The translations under genes and the position numbers were made by a program. A DNA stretch of 64,000 nucleotides, from the NCBI RefSeq assembly GCF_021412585.1, contig NZ_JAKCMI010000037.1, forward strand, positions 186,001 through 250,000. Reading direction: 5' to 3'. How positions within the stretch are numbered: position 1 is the stretch's first letter; each line of letters begins with the position of its first letter. Origin of the DNA: Halomonas alkalisoli. GTDB taxonomy: Bacteria; Pseudomonadota; Gammaproteobacteria; Pseudomonadales; Halomonadaceae. Under the pieces are notes generated by a model that was not told where the DNA came from, did no database searches, and was given only the letters and a program-made list of their open reading frames with translations. Positions 1 to 7,306 of the stretch are shown here, piece after piece.

Positions 1-45
1 GGGATTGCCATGGTGTTTACCGGCATGCGCCATTTTAAGCACTGA
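1..45 (+). CDS. C-terminal tail of an unidentified gene cut by the window edge
   Basis: Frame 1 reads GIAMVFTGMRHFKH and then TGA at 43-45. Only 14 residues are visible: a hydrophobic stretch followed by a basic end, which would fit the last membrane helix of an inner-membrane protein. That is a guess. A hairpin starts directly on the stop codon. The family cannot be named from this fragment. Confidence 0.4.
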   Translation, partial: GIAMVFTGMRHFKH

Positions 46-70
46 GCCTGCGGCGAGAAGCGGCAGGCTC
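44..70 (+). terminator. Stem-loop overlapping the stop codon of the truncated gene
   Basis: GAGCCTGC at 44-51 pairs perfectly with GCAGGCTC at 63-70 around an 11-nt loop. No T-run follows, so it is a weak candidate for an intrinsic terminator and may only be a 3' protective hairpin. Confidence 0.35.
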
Positions 71-102
71 ATAGCGAGCACCGCCAACCCATCGTAATAC
101 AA

Positions 103-164
103 GAAGCCCCCATCGACCTGAACTGCCCCCAAGTTGGACGGGCAGTCAGATTGATGGGGGCTTC
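103..164. repeat. Nested palindrome containing an IS3-like terminal repeat
   Basis: The outer arms 103-116 (GAAGCCCCCATCGA) and 151-164 pair at 13 of 14 positions. Inside them ACTGCCC (122-128) pairs with GGGCAGT (140-146). The segment 119-139, which begins TGAACTGCCCCCAAG, resembles the terminal inverted repeats I associate with IS3/IS150-type elements. No transposase lies nearby, so it is either an IS end remnant, a small non-autonomous element, or a structured 3' region. Confidence 0.45.
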
Positions 165-205
165 GCTTGTTTGGCGGGTCACCGGTGCCTAACGTCGCGG
201 CTATC

Positions 206-300
206 CCGGCGACAGGACTTCGCGGAGGCGCTGTGAACCCTTCCCTGGGCGCTACTTTTTCCTTCCCTGGAAAAAGACCTCCGCTACGACCTGTCCCCGG
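206..300. repeat. Long imperfect hairpin, probable interspersed extragenic repeat
   Basis: Three arm pairs nest in order: CCGGCGACAGG (206-216) with CCTGTCCCCGG (290-300, one mismatch), GCGGAGG (222-228) with CCTCCGC (278-284), and TTTTTCC (256-262) with GGAAAAA (269-275). The 323-nt stretch between the partial gene and gabD (46-368) holds only this element and the palindrome at 103-164; an open frame crossing it has no ribosome binding site and looks spurious. The architecture resembles dispersed extragenic repeats, but copy number cannot be judged from one window. Confidence 0.45.
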
Positions 301-368
301 CGCCGCTCATGTCAGTGGCCACCCGCACCATCTTGCTACCTTGCAAAAGGGACGAACGCCGCTGTTGC

Positions 369-1826
369 CTAGCCAAGATCGATGCAGAGGTACTTGGTCT
401 CGAGAAACTCCTCCATCCCCTGGTGGCCGCCCTCGCGACCGAGCCCTGACGCCTTGACACCGCCGAAGGGCGCGGTGGGGTTGGAGATGAGGCCGGTGTT
501 GATACCGACCATGCCGTACTCCAGCGCATCGGCCACACGCCATACCCGACCCAGGTCGCGGGAATAGAAATAGGACGCCAGCCCATACTGGGTGTCATTG
601 GCCATCTGCACGGCATCCTCTTCATCCTCGAAGGGGAAGACCGCGGCAAGCGGGCCGAAGGTCTCCTCATGGGCCACCTTCATCTCACTGGTGGCGAAGC
701 TGATCAGGGTCGGGGTGAAGAAGTTGCCCCCCAGCGGGTGGGGATTCCCCCCCAGCAACAGCTGGGCACCATGGTCCACGGCGTCATGCACGTGCTCGCT
801 TACCTTTTCCACCGCCTTGCTATCGATCAGCGGCCCGATATTGACGCCCGACTCGGTGCCATCACCCACCTTGAGCTCGCTGTTCATGGCGACCGCCAGC
901 TTCTCACAGAAGGCGTTGACCACACTGGACTGCACCAGGAAGCGGTTGGTGCAGACACAGGTCTGACCGGCGTTGCGGAACTTGGCGGCCATGGCGCCTT
1001 CCACGGCGGCGTCCAGGTCGGCATCCTCGAAGACGATGAAGGGGGCATTACCGCCCAGCTCCAGCGATATCTTCTGGATGTTCTGTGACGCCTGCGCCAT
1101 CAGCTGGCGCCCCACTTCGGTGGAGCCGGTAAAGGTGATCTTGCGCACGATGGGTGATTCGGTCATCGCCGCCGCAATCTCGCTGGCCCGTCCGGGCACC
1201 ACGTTGAATACACCACGCGGCACCCCGGCGCGCTCGGCCAGCAGCGCCAACGCGGTGGCGGAGAACGGGGTCTGGCTGGCTGGCTTGACGACGATGGTAC
1301 AACCGGCCGCCAACGCCGCCCCGGCCTTGCGCGTGATCATGGCCGCGGGGAAGTTCCACGGCGTGATCGCACCCACGACCCCCACCGCCTGCTTGGTCAC
1401 CACGATCCGCTGGTTGCTCTTGGCGGCGGGAATGGTTTCCCCATAGATGCGCCGCGCCTCCTCGGCGAACCAGCGCAGGAAGCTCGCCGCATAGGCGATT
1501 TCACCGGCGGCTTCCTTGAGCGGCTTGCCCTGCTCATGGGTCATGATCATGGCCAGGTCGTCCTGATGCTCCAGCATCAGGTCATGCCATTTCATGAGAA
1601 TATCGGCCCGCTCCTGGGCGGTGAGGCCCTTCCATCCGGGTAGCGCCGCTTCGGCGGCAGCGATCGCACGCTCCGTCTCGGCACGGCCCAGGCGCGGCAC
1701 GTTGCCGAAGGACTCTCCGGTGGCGGGGTTGACGACATCGATCTGCTCGCCGCTATCGGCGGCGACCCAGCTACCGTCAATATAGGCAAAGGGGCAGTAG
1801 AGCTGCGTTTCCTTCAAGGCTTCCAT
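369..1826 (-). CDS. gabD: NAD(P)-dependent succinate-semialdehyde dehydrogenase
   Basis: The 485-residue product is an aldehyde dehydrogenase of GabD length (E. coli GabD is about 482). The cofactor-binding segment TPWNFP is at 155-160, the catalytic glutamate is in ELGGN at residue 256, and the nucleophilic cysteine is C290 in GQTCVC. It oxidises succinate semialdehyde to succinate in the cytosol, the last step of the GABA shunt. No gabT or GABA permease is visible, so a glutarate- or other semialdehyde-specific role remains possible. The start ATG has a GGAGAGA-type ribosome site just upstream. It ends beside the repeat-rich left edge and follows the small membrane gene by 64 nt on the same strand. 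Confidence 0.9.
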   Translation of the reverse strand: MEALKETQLYCPFAYIDGSWVAADSGEQIDVVNPATGESFGNVPRLGRAETERAIAAAEAALPGWKGLTAQERADILMKWHDLMLEHQDDLAMIMTHEQGKPLKEAAGEIAYAASFLRWFAEEARRIYGETIPAAKSNQRIVVTKQAVGVVGAITPWNFPAAMITRKAGAALAAGCTIVVKPASQTPFSATALALLAERAGVPRGVFNVVPGRASEIAAAMTESPIVRKITFTGSTEVGRQLMAQASQNIQKISLELGGNAPFIVFEDADLDAAVEGAMAAKFRNAGQTCVCTNRFLVQSSVVNAFCEKLAVAMNSELKVGDGTESGVNIGPLIDSKAVEKVSEHVHDAVDHGAQLLLGGNPHPLGGNFFTPTLISFATSEMKVAHEETFGPLAAVFPFEDEEDAVQMANDTQYGLASYFYSRDLGRVWRVADALEYGMVGINTGLISNPTAPFGGVKASGLGREGGHQGMEEFLETKYLCIDLG

Positions 1827-1890
1827 GATCGTCTCTCCCGGCCGACAAGCGGCCCTGTTGTATGTGTAAACGCGGCTTGGCGAGGCGCCA

Positions 1891-2253
1891 TCAACCCTGC
1901 GCCTCGACGCCCTGTTCCGGCACCATGTGCTGCTCGGCCCCTTCCTGGTGCGGGGGCTGGACCATGGCAGTCAGTATGGCAAGTATCAGCACCAGCGCGA
2001 TGGCGAGCCAGCAGAAAGGGCGGCCAATATAGCGCTCGGGGTCGCGGCGAATCTGGCGCAACCCCATGATCCCAAAGATGGCGGCGGCGATATTCACCGG
2101 GGGCATGCTGCCCGCAAGCAGCAGCGCGATGATTGCCGTGACGATGGACGCCATGGCCCAGGGGGAATAGTGTCGGCGCGTCGAGGAACGGGGGGCATTG
2201 TCACTGTGCAACGAGTCTTCACTCCCTGTAATTCCGGACAGGATCCTCCCCAT
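1891..2253 (-). CDS. Small DUF4190-like membrane protein
   Basis: The 120-residue product has a polar N-terminus of about 30 residues, a hydrophobic helix at roughly 33-55, a short basic loop (GLRQIRRDPER), a second helix at roughly 79-98, and an acidic, polar tail. The layout with an FGIMGL loop between two helices matches what I recall of the DUF4190 family. No enzymatic motif is visible and the function is unknown. It sits between folX and gabD on the same strand; neither neighbour suggests a role. Confidence 0.6.
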   Translation of the reverse strand: MGRILSGITGSEDSLHSDNAPRSSTRRHYSPWAMASIVTAIIALLLAGSMPPVNIAAAIFGIMGLRQIRRDPERYIGRPFCWLAIALVLILAILTAMVQPPHQEGAEQHMVPEQGVEAQG

Positions 2254-2328
2254 GCTACGCGCTCAGCGCCCCCGCACCAAGTTCAGCCAGCATGAAGCGG
2301 AGGCCGGCGGTGCGACTCGGCCGGAAAA

Positions 2329-2739
2329 TCAGCGCGGGCGGCGGGGCTCGCGACTCGCCGACAGCGTGACCGACACCGAATCGGCAAAGCGCAGCGCATG
2401 AGGCTTGTCGATCTCGACCTGGGCGGTGAGCACGGCCTCATGGGACATGATCAGGTCGAGGATCTCACGGGTCATGCGCTCCAGCAGCAGAAAGCGATTT
2501 TCCTCGACCAGGGCGATGACCGCCTTGGTGATGGTGCGATAGTTCAGCGCCTGTTCGATACGGTTGAACGCCACGGCATTGTCCGCCCGGTAGCGGATGA
2601 TCGCGTTGATCACCACATCCTGGCGATTCTGTATCTCGTCGTCCTTGATCCCGATATAGGTGCGCAAACGAAGATTCTTGATTCGTATGGTCGCGAGATC
2701 GTGGTCGAAGTGCTGATCATCCAGGGCGTACAGCGTCAT
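2329..2739 (-). CDS. folX: Dihydroneopterin triphosphate 2'-epimerase
   Basis: The 136-residue product is in the FolB/FolX tunnelling-fold family. The segments [13 protein letters not shown] (about 18-30), ALNYRTITK and [16 protein letters not shown] match E. coli FolX more closely than FolB as I recall them. FolX epimerises 7,8-dihydroneopterin triphosphate to the monapterin form, used for tetrahydromonapterin, the phenylalanine hydroxylase cofactor in pseudomonads. The N-terminus is about 15 residues longer than in E. coli. GGAG lies 8 nt before the ATG. It follows folE by 63 nt, so the two probably form a pterin operon in which FolE supplies its substrate. Confidence 0.88.
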   Translation of the reverse strand: MTLYALDDQHFDHDLATIRIKNLRLRTYIGIKDDEIQNRQDVVINAIIRYRADNAVAFNRIEQALNYRTITKAVIALVEENRFLLLERMTREILDLIMSHEAVLTAQVEIDKPHALRFADSVSVTLSASREPRRPR

Positions 2740-2802
2740 GGCAGGAGCTCCGGTGTAAGGACATGTCGCGGCGAGCAGGCAACAACCGCCGGCCGCTGGC
2801 GC

Positions 2803-3360
2803 TCAGCGACTGTTGACGAGGGTAAGAAACTCCTGTCGAGTCGGTTGATTTTCGCGAAACGCCCCCAGCATCACCGATGACGTCATGCTGGAATTCTGCT
2901 TTTCGACGCCTCTCATCATCATGCAGAGATGCCGCGCCTCCACGACGACGGCCACGCCCCTGGCATCGGTCACCTGCTGGACCGCCTCGGCGATCTGTCG
3001 CGTCAGGTTTTCCTGGATCTGCATGCGCCGGGCAAACATGTCGACGATGCGTGCAAACTTGGAGAGTCCCAGCACCTTGCCGTTGGGCAGGTAGGCGATA
3101 TGGCACTTGCCGATGAATGGCAGCAGGTGGTGCTCGCACATCGAATAGAGCTCGATGTCCTTGACCAGCACCATCTCGTCGGTTTCGGACTCGAAGACCG
3201 CACCGTTGATGATGTCCTCAAGCGTCTGGGCATAGCCGCGATTGAGAAACTGCATGGCCTTGGCGGCCCGCTTGGGGGTGTCACGCAGCCCTTCTCGCTC
3301 CGGATTCTCTCCCAGCTCGAGAATGATCTGGCGATAGTGGTTGGCAAGTTCTTCGATCAT
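2803..3360 (-). CDS. folE: GTP cyclohydrolase I
   Basis: The 185-residue product is a type I (zinc-dependent) GTP cyclohydrolase. The zinc site is visible as C75 and H78 in CEHHLLPF (75-82) and C146 in HLCMMMRG (144-151). The enzyme converts GTP to 7,8-dihydroneopterin triphosphate and formate, the first step of folate and pterin synthesis. It is first in a probable folE-folX operon. The upstream region carries two palindromes (3390-3408 and 3424-3447), so the pair may be regulated. Confidence 0.95.
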   Translation of the reverse strand: MIEELANHYRQIILELGENPEREGLRDTPKRAAKAMQFLNRGYAQTLEDIINGAVFESETDEMVLVKDIELYSMCEHHLLPFIGKCHIAYLPNGKVLGLSKFARIVDMFARRMQIQENLTRQIAEAVQQVTDARGVAVVVEARHLCMMMRGVEKQNSSMTSSVMLGAFRENQPTRQEFLTLVNSR

Positions 3361-3389
3361 GGTCGGGCCCCACGCTTACCGATGGTTTG

Positions 3390-3408
3390 GTGATGGCCTG
3401 GCCATCAC
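3390..3408. promoter_or_regulatory. Perfect GC-rich palindrome upstream of folE
   Basis: GTGATGGCC (3390-3398), one T, then GGCCATCAC (3400-3408) form a perfect 9-bp inverted repeat 30 nt upstream of the folE start. With a one-base centre it cannot fold as a simple RNA hairpin at full length, so a dimeric protein operator is the more natural reading. The cognate regulator is unknown. Confidence 0.45.
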
Positions 3409-3423
3409 TTAATGCACAAATAA

Positions 3424-3447
3424 TATACAAAATTCCATCTTTGTATA
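3424..3447. promoter_or_regulatory. AT-rich palindrome over the folE promoter region
   Basis: TATACAAA (3424-3431) and TTTGTATA (3440-3447) form a perfect 8-8-8 inverted repeat in an unusually AT-rich patch of this GC-rich genome. TATATT, read on the minus strand at 3422-3427, could be the folE -10; TATAAT at 3444-3449 could serve a plus-strand promoter. The site looks like an operator overlapping a promoter. I do not recognise the regulator. Confidence 0.5.
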
Positions 3448-3624
3448 ATAAAAGTTTGCTTGAAACGGTGATTCTATCGCAACCGCGGCCTGATCGCAGG
3501 CCATGCGTCAACAGCGACGCCTCCCTGCGACATTCCTCCGCTACGGCACCCCGGGGGGCTATGATAGAATTGCACCATTCGAATGACTGCCCCTATCTGC
3601 AGCCGTGTCTATCGAGAGCCCGAT

Positions 3625-4179
3625 ATGATCCCTACCCCGACCCTGGCAGCCGCCGGCCTGTCCCTGCTGCTTCTGCCCTTTGCCGCTTCTGCCGCCACCC
3701 TGTCGCTGCCCGCCGATGCCACCGTCGCCGTAAAGGTGATCGACGAACTGACCCTCGACGCCGATACCCCGCGACAGGCTGACATCCTGCTCAGCCCCGT
3801 CAGCGGCGACAGCAACGCTTCCCACGAGCTGCCCGAATACTGCGTGCTGGTGGGTGATGCCAGACTGGACGCCGAGCGAGTCCGCATCACTGCCAGTACG
3901 CTGACCTGCATCGAGACGGAAGGCGCAGACAGCGAGATATACAGCGGGGAGATTTCGGCCGCCGCCTACGAGATGGATGGCAGCTACGGCATAGACGCCT
4001 GCGATGCCGGCCGCTGCGAGCTGACGCCGGAGCACGCCTTTCAGCTCAAGCTGGCCAGTGCCCTCGACATCGAGCAACAGGACAACCCGGCGGCACGCAT
4101 CAATGAGCAGCGACGCCAGGCGGATGGCGCCGGCATCGCCAATCCGATACCGGCCGAACGCCCCGACCCGGACCAGTAA
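3625..4179 (+). CDS. Secreted protein of unknown function, distantly VirB10/TraB-like
   Basis: I chose the ATG at 3625 because it places a signal peptide at the N-terminus (hydrophobic LSLLLLPFAASA, cleavage near residue 23); an in-frame ATG 42 nt upstream would bury it. The product is then 184 residues. Four cysteines (in EYCVL, LTCIE and DACDAGRC) suggest periplasmic disulfides. The stretch EYCVLVGDARLDAERVRI followed by TLTCIE resembles the conserved patch of TraB/VirB10-type proteins, but no other secretion gene is present. The C-terminal 30 residues are polar and proline-rich. It stands alone between folE and srkA. No function can be assigned. Confidence 0.65.
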   Translation: MIPTPTLAAAGLSLLLLPFAASAATLSLPADATVAVKVIDELTLDADTPRQADILLSPVSGDSNASHELPEYCVLVGDARLDAERVRITASTLTCIETEGADSEIYSGEISAAAYEMDGSYGIDACDAGRCELTPEHAFQLKLASALDIEQQDNPAARINEQRRQADGAGIANPIPAERPDPDQ

Positions 4180-4200
4180 GCCTCTCGACGACACCAGCGA

Positions 4201-4220
4201 ACGCGCCCCCAGGGGCGCGT
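4201..4220. terminator. Bidirectional hairpin between convergent genes
   Basis: ACGCGCCCC (4201-4209) and GGGGCGCGT (4212-4220) form a 9-bp stem between the secreted-protein gene and srkA, which converge here. A short pyrimidine-rich stretch (CTGCCTTCTC) follows on the plus strand; there is no long U-tract. Confidence 0.5.
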
Positions 4221-4249
4221 CTGCCTTCTCAGGCCACTCCAGGCAACCC

Positions 4250-5233
4250 TCAGGCCAGCCAGCGCGGCGACTTCTCCAGCAGCAACCGCTGCTGCTCCAG
4301 CATGCGGATATGGCCGTCCCAATAGCCGGCATCGGCCAGCCAGGGAAAGGCCGGCGGAAACGCGGGATCCTCCCAGCGCGCCACCAGCCAGGCACTGTGG
4401 CGCAGGAGCCGAAGGGTCCTCAGCGGCTCGATCAACGTCAGCTCACGCCGATCGAAGTCGCGGTGCTGCTCGTAGCCCTCCATCACCTCTGACAGCTGCA
4501 TCTGCCACTCGGCGTCGTGCTCCGCCGTGAGCAGCATCCAGAGATCCTGAATGGCGGGTGCCGTCAGGCAGTCATCGAAGTCCACAAGGGTAAAATCCTC
4601 GTCTCGTCCGAGCACATTGCCGATATGACAGTCGCCATGCACGCGGATCGCCTTCTCCCCAGCCCAGGCATGCGGCTGAAGGGCCTCGTGAAGGGCAGTG
4701 GTCACCCGCTCATAGGCTCGGCGCTGCTGACGCCCCAGCCAGTGGCTGCCAAGCACCCGCTCCCTCGCTTCCAGTACCATGGTATCGAGATCGAGCGTGT
4801 TGCGGTGTCGAAATGACGACCGCTCGCCAACGGCATGCAGCGCGCCGATGACCTCACCCATGGCGAACAGGTGCGCGGGGTTTTCCAGCTCGGGGGCCTG
4901 CCCCGACACCTGGGGAAAGAGCGTGAAACGAAACCCCTGGTCATGATGCAGCGATTGCCCTGCCGCATCCCGCCAGGGCGCTGATACCGCCACCCCGGCC
5001 TCTTCCAGCTCGATCAGGAAGTCGTGCTCTTCCTGGATCTGGGCGTCGCTCCAACGCTCGGGGCGGTAGAACTTGACCACCCAGCGACGGCGCTCGTCGT
5101 CATGCACCAGAAACACGCGGTTCTCATAGCTGTTCAGCGCGAAGGGTTCGCCGGGCAGCCACAGGCCCAGGGACTCCACCGCCGCCACGATTCGTGACGG
5201 TTCAAGCCGGGCAAAGGGGTGCGTCGACGCCAT
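4250..5233 (-). CDS. srkA: Stress response Ser/Thr kinase SrkA (YihE family)
   Basis: The ATG at 5233 is preferred over one 30 nt upstream because a full GGAGG sits 5-6 nt before it. The 327-residue product has an aminoglycoside-phosphotransferase-like kinase fold: ATP-contact lysine K54 in VVKFYRP, catalytic loop HGDCHIGN (199-206, base D201) and metal-binding VDFDD (D218). E. coli SrkA protects cells against programmed death in stress, reportedly by countering MazEF. The usual partner dsbA is not adjacent here. It lies upstream of the secreted protein on the opposite strand and downstream of comF on the same strand. Confidence 0.9.
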   Translation of the reverse strand: MASTHPFARLEPSRIVAAVESLGLWLPGEPFALNSYENRVFLVHDDERRRWVVKFYRPERWSDAQIQEEHDFLIELEEAGVAVSAPWRDAAGQSLHHDQGFRFTLFPQVSGQAPELENPAHLFAMGEVIGALHAVGERSSFRHRNTLDLDTMVLEARERVLGSHWLGRQQRRAYERVTTALHEALQPHAWAGEKAIRVHGDCHIGNVLGRDEDFTLVDFDDCLTAPAIQDLWMLLTAEHDAEWQMQLSEVMEGYEQHRDFDRRELTLIEPLRTLRLLRHSAWLVARWEDPAFPPAFPWLADAGYWDGHIRMLEQQRLLLEKSPRWLA

Positions 5234-5278
5234 GCTGCCTCCGAAGTTCCAGTAAGGGACCACTAACGGAGTAGCATG

Positions 5279-6061
5279 CTACCAGAGTTGCGAAAATGGC
5301 GTACGCGCCACCGCCCATGCCTCCACCTCTTCTGCGCCGGCGCGGCGGCACGCCTGGGCCAGGGCATCCAGCGTCGCCCCGGTGGTCATGACATCGTCCA
5401 GCAGCGCCACTCTCCCGGATAACGAGGCGGTGACGTCGAAGCCATCCTTCAGGTTGCGCCGGCGCTCGCTGCGGTCGAGCCCCCGCTGGGAGGGGGTATC
5501 CTCCAGGCGCCTGGCCGACCGCAGCGGAACGCCGAGGCGCGGTGCCAGTCGCCGGGCCAGCCACTCGGCCTGGTTGAAACCCCGCTGTCGCGACCGGTTC
5601 GGATGCAGCGGCACGGCGAGCAGTGCATCGGGGCGCGGGATGTCGGCCAGCCGGGTTTCGAGGATCGCCACCAGCACGCTGCCCGCCCGCGGCGAGGCCT
5701 TGAACTTGAAGCGCTGCATGAGGGACGCCACCTCGTCCTGGTAGCGCAGCGGCACCCAGGCCCGGTCGAAGCTCGGGGGGTGCTCCAGGCAACGCCCGCA
5801 GAGCCGCCCCGCCAGCGAACCAGCGGGCTGCGGTTCGGCGCAGCGCGGGCAGGCCGGCAGGTTCCAGGGCAACGCCTCGAAGCAGGGCTGGCACCAGGGC
5901 TGCCCGGCCTTGCCGGGCGCCAGGCAGAAAGCGCAGCGCCCAGGCAGCACGCGCCTCAGGCCACCGTCCAGCCCCGACAGCGCCAGCCGGGGCCAGTGCG
6001 TCCAGCCATATCCGCCAGGCGCCTGCCGCTTCGCCGTCGCCTTGCTCGCCCTCTTCTCCAT
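5279..6061 (-). CDS. comF: ComF family phosphoribosyltransferase-like protein
   Basis: The 260-residue product has paired CxxC zinc-ribbon motifs (C43/C46, C57/C60, C71/C74, C88/C91), followed by a type I phosphoribosyltransferase domain with the PRPP-loop signature LLDDVMTTGAT (220-230). ComF proteins support DNA uptake after import; in many gammaproteobacteria the homologue (GntX/ComF) sits next to the bio genes, as here. It diverges from bioB across a 127-nt region containing the BirA-type boxes, which could affect both directions. Confidence 0.88.
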   Translation of the reverse strand: MEKRASKATAKRQAPGGYGWTHWPRLALSGLDGGLRRVLPGRCAFCLAPGKAGQPWCQPCFEALPWNLPACPRCAEPQPAGSLAGRLCGRCLEHPPSFDRAWVPLRYQDEVASLMQRFKFKASPRAGSVLVAILETRLADIPRPDALLAVPLHPNRSRQRGFNQAEWLARRLAPRLGVPLRSARRLEDTPSQRGLDRSERRRNLKDGFDVTASLSGRVALLDDVMTTGATLDALAQACRRAGAEEVEAWAVARTPFSQLW

Positions 6062-6088
6062 CGCGTTCCCCCACCCATCCTCGACTTA

Positions 6089-6116
6089 GTCAACACTGGA
6101 GCAGCCAAGGGTTGAC
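6089..6116. promoter_or_regulatory. BirA-type operator, box 1
   Basis: GTCAACA (6089-6095), 14 nt, GGTTGAC (6110-6116). Spacing and half-sites resemble the known BirA operator (E. coli TTGTAAACC and GGTTTACAA arms) with C for A. TTGACA at 6112-6117 inside the right arm would also serve as a -35 hexamer toward bioB. Confidence 0.65.
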
Positions 6117-6143
6117 AGCAATGAGCCCCTACGCAATCCTACC

Positions 6144-6171
6144 GTCAACCAAATATATTCAACCGGTTGAC
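6144..6171. promoter_or_regulatory. BirA-type operator, box 2
   Basis: GTCAACC (6144-6150), 14 nt, GGTTGAC (6165-6171): both arms are perfect complements. The spacer contains AAATATATT (6151-6159), the best -10 candidate in the region, so a bound BirA-biotinyl-AMP dimer would cover it. The right arm ends 17 nt before the bioB ATG. Confidence 0.72.
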
Positions 6172-6188
6172 CAACAGCGAGTCTGATC

Positions 6189-7298
6189 ATGTCCCCAGCG
6201 CCTAATCCTCCCAGCCCCTCCGAGCAGACCCTAGCCGGAAATCCCGAGGTCCGCCACGACTGGTCCCTGGCCGAAATCGAGGCGCTGTTTGCCCTGCCCT
6301 TCAACGACCTGCTGTTTCGGGCGCAACAGGTACACCGCGCCCATTTCGACCCCAACGCCGTGCAGGTGTCCACCCTGCTGTCGATCAAGACCGGCGCCTG
6401 CCCCGAGGACTGCAAGTACTGCCCCCAGTCGGGTCATTACAACACCGACCTCGACAAGGAGAAGCTGCTGGAGATCGAGAAGGTGGTGGAGCAGGCCAGA
6501 GCGGCACGCGACGCCGGAGCGAGCCGCTTCTGCATGGGGGCCGCCTGGCGCAGCCCCCGGGAGAAGGACCTCGAGGTGGTAATGGAGATGGTCAGCCGGG
6601 TCAAGTCGCTGGGGCTCGAGACCTGCATGACCCTCGGCATGGTGGACAGCGACCAGGCCAAGCGCCTGGCCGGCGCCGGGCTCGACTACTATAACCACAA
6701 CCTCGATACCTCCCCGGAGTACTATGGCGAGATCATCACCACGCGTACCTATGGCGACCGGCTGGAGACGCTGGCGAGCGTGCGGGAAGCGGGCATGAAG
6801 GTCTGTTCCGGGGGGATCCTGGGCATGGGCGAGGCGCCCCGTGACCGGGCGGCCCTGCTGCAGCAGCTGGTCCGCCTGGAGCCGCACCCCGAGTCGGTGC
6901 CCATCAACATGCTGGTCAAGGTACCCGGCACGCCGCTGGAGGATGTCGAGGACCTCGATCCCATCGTCTTCATCCGCGCCATCGCCGTGGCCCGCATCCT
7001 GATGCCGAGGAGCCACGTGCGACTCTCCGCCGGGCGCGAGCAGATGAGCGAGTCCACCCAGGCCCTGGCCTTCCTGGCCGGCGCCAACTCCATCTTCTAC
7101 GGCGAGCGGCTGCTGACCACCGCCAACCCCCAGGCGGAGCGCGACCGCGCCCTTTTCGACAAGCTCGGCCTGCACCCGGAGCGTCGCGAGACCTGCACGG
7201 ACGACTCACGCCAGCAGGAAACCCTGGAAGCGGCCATGGCCCTCAAGACGGGCCAGTCCAGGGCCGATGCCCTCGCCTACGACGCCACCCTGGCCTGA
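6189..7298 (+). CDS. bioB: Biotin synthase
   Basis: The 369-residue radical-SAM enzyme converts dethiobiotin to biotin. The cluster-binding triad is C71, C75 and C78 in [12 protein letters not shown]. Downstream [12 protein letters not shown] and the SAGREQM segment are family hallmarks that contact substrate and the auxiliary [2Fe-2S] cluster. It is first in bioB-bioF-bioH-bioC-bioD, behind two BirA-type operators, so repression by biotin through BirA is expected. The N-terminal 20 residues are a low-complexity Pro/Ser extension. Confidence 0.97.
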   Translation: MSPAPNPPSPSEQTLAGNPEVRHDWSLAEIEALFALPFNDLLFRAQQVHRAHFDPNAVQVSTLLSIKTGACPEDCKYCPQSGHYNTDLDKEKLLEIEKVVEQARAARDAGASRFCMGAAWRSPREKDLEVVMEMVSRVKSLGLETCMTLGMVDSDQAKRLAGAGLDYYNHNLDTSPEYYGEIITTRTYGDRLETLASVREAGMKVCSGGILGMGEAPRDRAALLQQLVRLEPHPESVPINMLVKVPGTPLEDVEDLDPIVFIRAIAVARILMPRSHVRLSAGREQMSESTQALAFLAGANSIFYGERLLTTANPQAERDRALFDKLGLHPERRETCTDDSRQQETLEAAMALKTGQSRADALAYDATLA

Positions 7299-7306
7299 GG
7301 CGCGCC

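Noticed and set aside
167..457. 96-residue plus-strand frame across the repeat and gabD 3' end
   Set aside because: It crosses a palindromic repeat and runs antisense into gabD, has no ribosome site, and shows no homology I recognise.
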